This document shows positions 63,301-64,000 of a stretch of DNA of 64,000 nucleotides, piece by piece (the stretch's first letter is position 1; each line of letters opens with the position of its first letter). The stretch is taken from positions 375,651-439,650 of the forward strand of contig NZ_PDHM01000028.1 in assembly GCF_002573715.1 (NCBI RefSeq), in the 5' to 3' direction. The position numbers and the translations under genes were made by a program. The notes below the pieces were generated by a model. It was not told the DNA's origin. It saw only the letters and a program-made list of their open reading frames with translations, and did no database searches. This DNA comes from Paenibacillus sp. EZ-K15. GTDB taxonomy: Bacteria; Bacillota; Bacilli; Paenibacillales; Paenibacillaceae.

Positions 63301-63525
63301 TATTAGAGGTTGTTCAAAAAGTCGTCTTTTGATCACGAAGTGAGTCAAGAAGTAACTCGGCATCGAATCTTGAATTCGGCGGGCCTAAGTAGAAGCTTCC
63401 GAAGCATGTTTCCTGCGGAAACATTTCAGGTGCTCACGTACCCAAAACGTACGCTCCGCTCCTCAGTCCCTAGCTTCCAACCTTCTCGGTGCTGAAAATC
63501 CGACTTCTTGAACACGCACTATTAG
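63301..63525. mobile_element. MITE-like element, copy 2 (213 bp) with TATTAG direct repeats
   Basis: Element 63307-63519, same orientation and ends as copy 1, flanked by TATTAG on both sides (63301-63306, 63520-63525). It carries about 35 bp more in the middle, including the hairpin GTTTCC-TGC-GGAAAC. The flanking hexamers differ from copy 1 (C versus T), and each matches its own partner, as expected of target-site duplications. Confidence 0.8.
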
Positions 63526-63554
63526 TCATTTTCAGTGTGAAGCCTATAGGGTCT

Positions 63555-63600
63555 CAGACGTTAAAACGGAAGAGCGGAGATGAATCCTCCCCGCTCCAAC
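63555..63600 (-). terminator. possible terminator after the binding-protein gene
   Basis: GAGCGG and CCGCTC form a stem with further inner pairing just after the stop, followed on the minus strand by TTCCGTTTTAA. Moderate quality. Confidence 0.45.
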
Positions 63601-63608
63601 ACGTCTTA

Positions 63609-64000
63609 TTATTTCTTTTCAACCTCTAGAGCTTTCTTCAGCAGCTCTTCAGCTTGCTCCAGAATCGGTTTCGGATCCTGCATGCCCATAGCAAATTTCA
63701 CAATATTCTCATTCATTAATTTTTCTGCTTGAGCAAGATTCGGATCGGAAATGTTGATAGACCGGCTTGCTTTAAAAGTCTGAGCATTATTATCTGCAAT
63801 GTATTTCAGAACAGATTGAGCAGAGCTGGAAAGGTTAGCCGCTCTGGCAGGATCTTCCGTCAAATCCTTGCGCATTGGCAAAGCGCCTGCCTTTTCGGCA
63901 GCAAATTGTTGATTTTCAAGCGTAACCAGCCATGCGATCAGTTCTTTGGCCCACTTTTTGTTTAATTCCGGCTTAGCTGCCCAGATATAGTTGAAGTTTG
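63609..64000 (-). CDS. sugar ABC transporter substrate-binding protein, partial (C-terminus)
   Basis: The frame is open to the window edge and encodes the last 130 residues (NFNYIWAAKPELNKKWAKEL IAWLVTLENQQFAAEKAGAL; ILEQAEELLKKALEVEKK). The pattern of a substitution-tolerant helical C-lobe ending in a Lys-rich tail fits family-1 solute-binding proteins, and it lies upstream of the two permeases. The 5' part lies beyond position 64000. Confidence 0.75.
   Translation of the reverse strand, partial: NFNYIWAAKPELNKKWAKELIAWLVTLENQQFAAEKAGALPMRKDLTEDPARAANLSSSAQSVLKYIADNNAQTFKASRSINISDPNLAQAEKLMNENIVKFAMGMQDPKPILEQAEELLKKALEVEKK

Noticed and set aside
1..64000. tRNA, rRNA, prophage, integrative-element attachment sites and replication origin
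   Set aside because: No cloverleaf with a TTCRA T-loop, no rRNA signature, no integrase or phage structural gene and no DnaA-box cluster was recognised by eye.

Overview
The window looks like chromosomal DNA of a Paenibacillus-type Firmicute. The evidence is moderate GC with strong AGGAGG ribosome sites, S-layer-homology (SLH) anchored surface proteins, multidomain secreted glycanases, YesM/YesN-type two-component pairs beside sugar ABC transporters that lack their own ATPase, and CcpA-type cre boxes. No rRNA, tRNA, CRISPR array or phage module was seen.

Layout. 1-3.7 kb: a DUF418 membrane protein and a DesK/DesR-like two-component pair. 3.8-5.3 kb: a membrane-anchored PAF-acetylhydrolase-type hydrolase. 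5.6-9.0 kb: an SLH surface protein carrying a C-type-lectin-like domain. 10-13.1 kb: a hybrid sensor with two kinase cores in one chain, next to the relic of another SLH gene. 13.5-23.6 kb: a coherent glycan-utilisation locus with a GH85 endo-beta-N-acetylglucosaminidase, a lipoprotein, two permeases, an AraC-type response regulator and a YesM-type kinase, with several cre-like boxes. 25.3-27.9 kb: a secreted GH16 beta-glucanase. 29-36.5 kb: an Mga/AtxA-like regulator followed by a nucleoside salvage operon (DeoD, an ECF transporter S-T-A-A', two nucleoside hydrolases). The second ECF ATPase has lost the ABC signature motif. 36.8-38.5 kb: a subtilisin with FnIII and chitin-binding domains.

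38.6-47.5 kb is a patchy accessory region. It holds an AAC(3)-family acetyltransferase, an XRE regulator, a TMEM175 channel, two SRPBCC proteins behind a MerR gene interrupted by an amber codon, and a GC-rich, actinobacterial-looking hydrolase with a MarR regulator and two operators. It also holds a truncated acyl-CoA ligase, several gene relics and three families of short dispersed repeats. 48-50.5 kb: a carboxy(nor)spermidine synthase/decarboxylase pair behind a leader with a strong terminator hairpin. 50.7-52.9 kb: two uncharacterised genes. 53.2-64 kb: a 2011-residue secreted PHP/metallophosphatase/GLUG-repeat protein, a GDSL esterase, a HAD phosphatase and a second sugar ABC transporter whose binding protein runs off the window. 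Two copies of a small MITE-like element sit between these last genes.

How the genes work together: much of the window takes carbohydrates and nucleosides from outside the cell. Secreted or surface glycanases release sugars, CUT1-type transporters import them and two-component systems sense them, probably under CcpA. The nucleoside block imports and cleaves nucleosides. The strongest candidates for new biology are the nucleoside ECF operon with its asymmetric ATPase pair, the attenuator-like leader of the polyamine operon, and the mobile-element fragments that appear to have broken several accessory genes.
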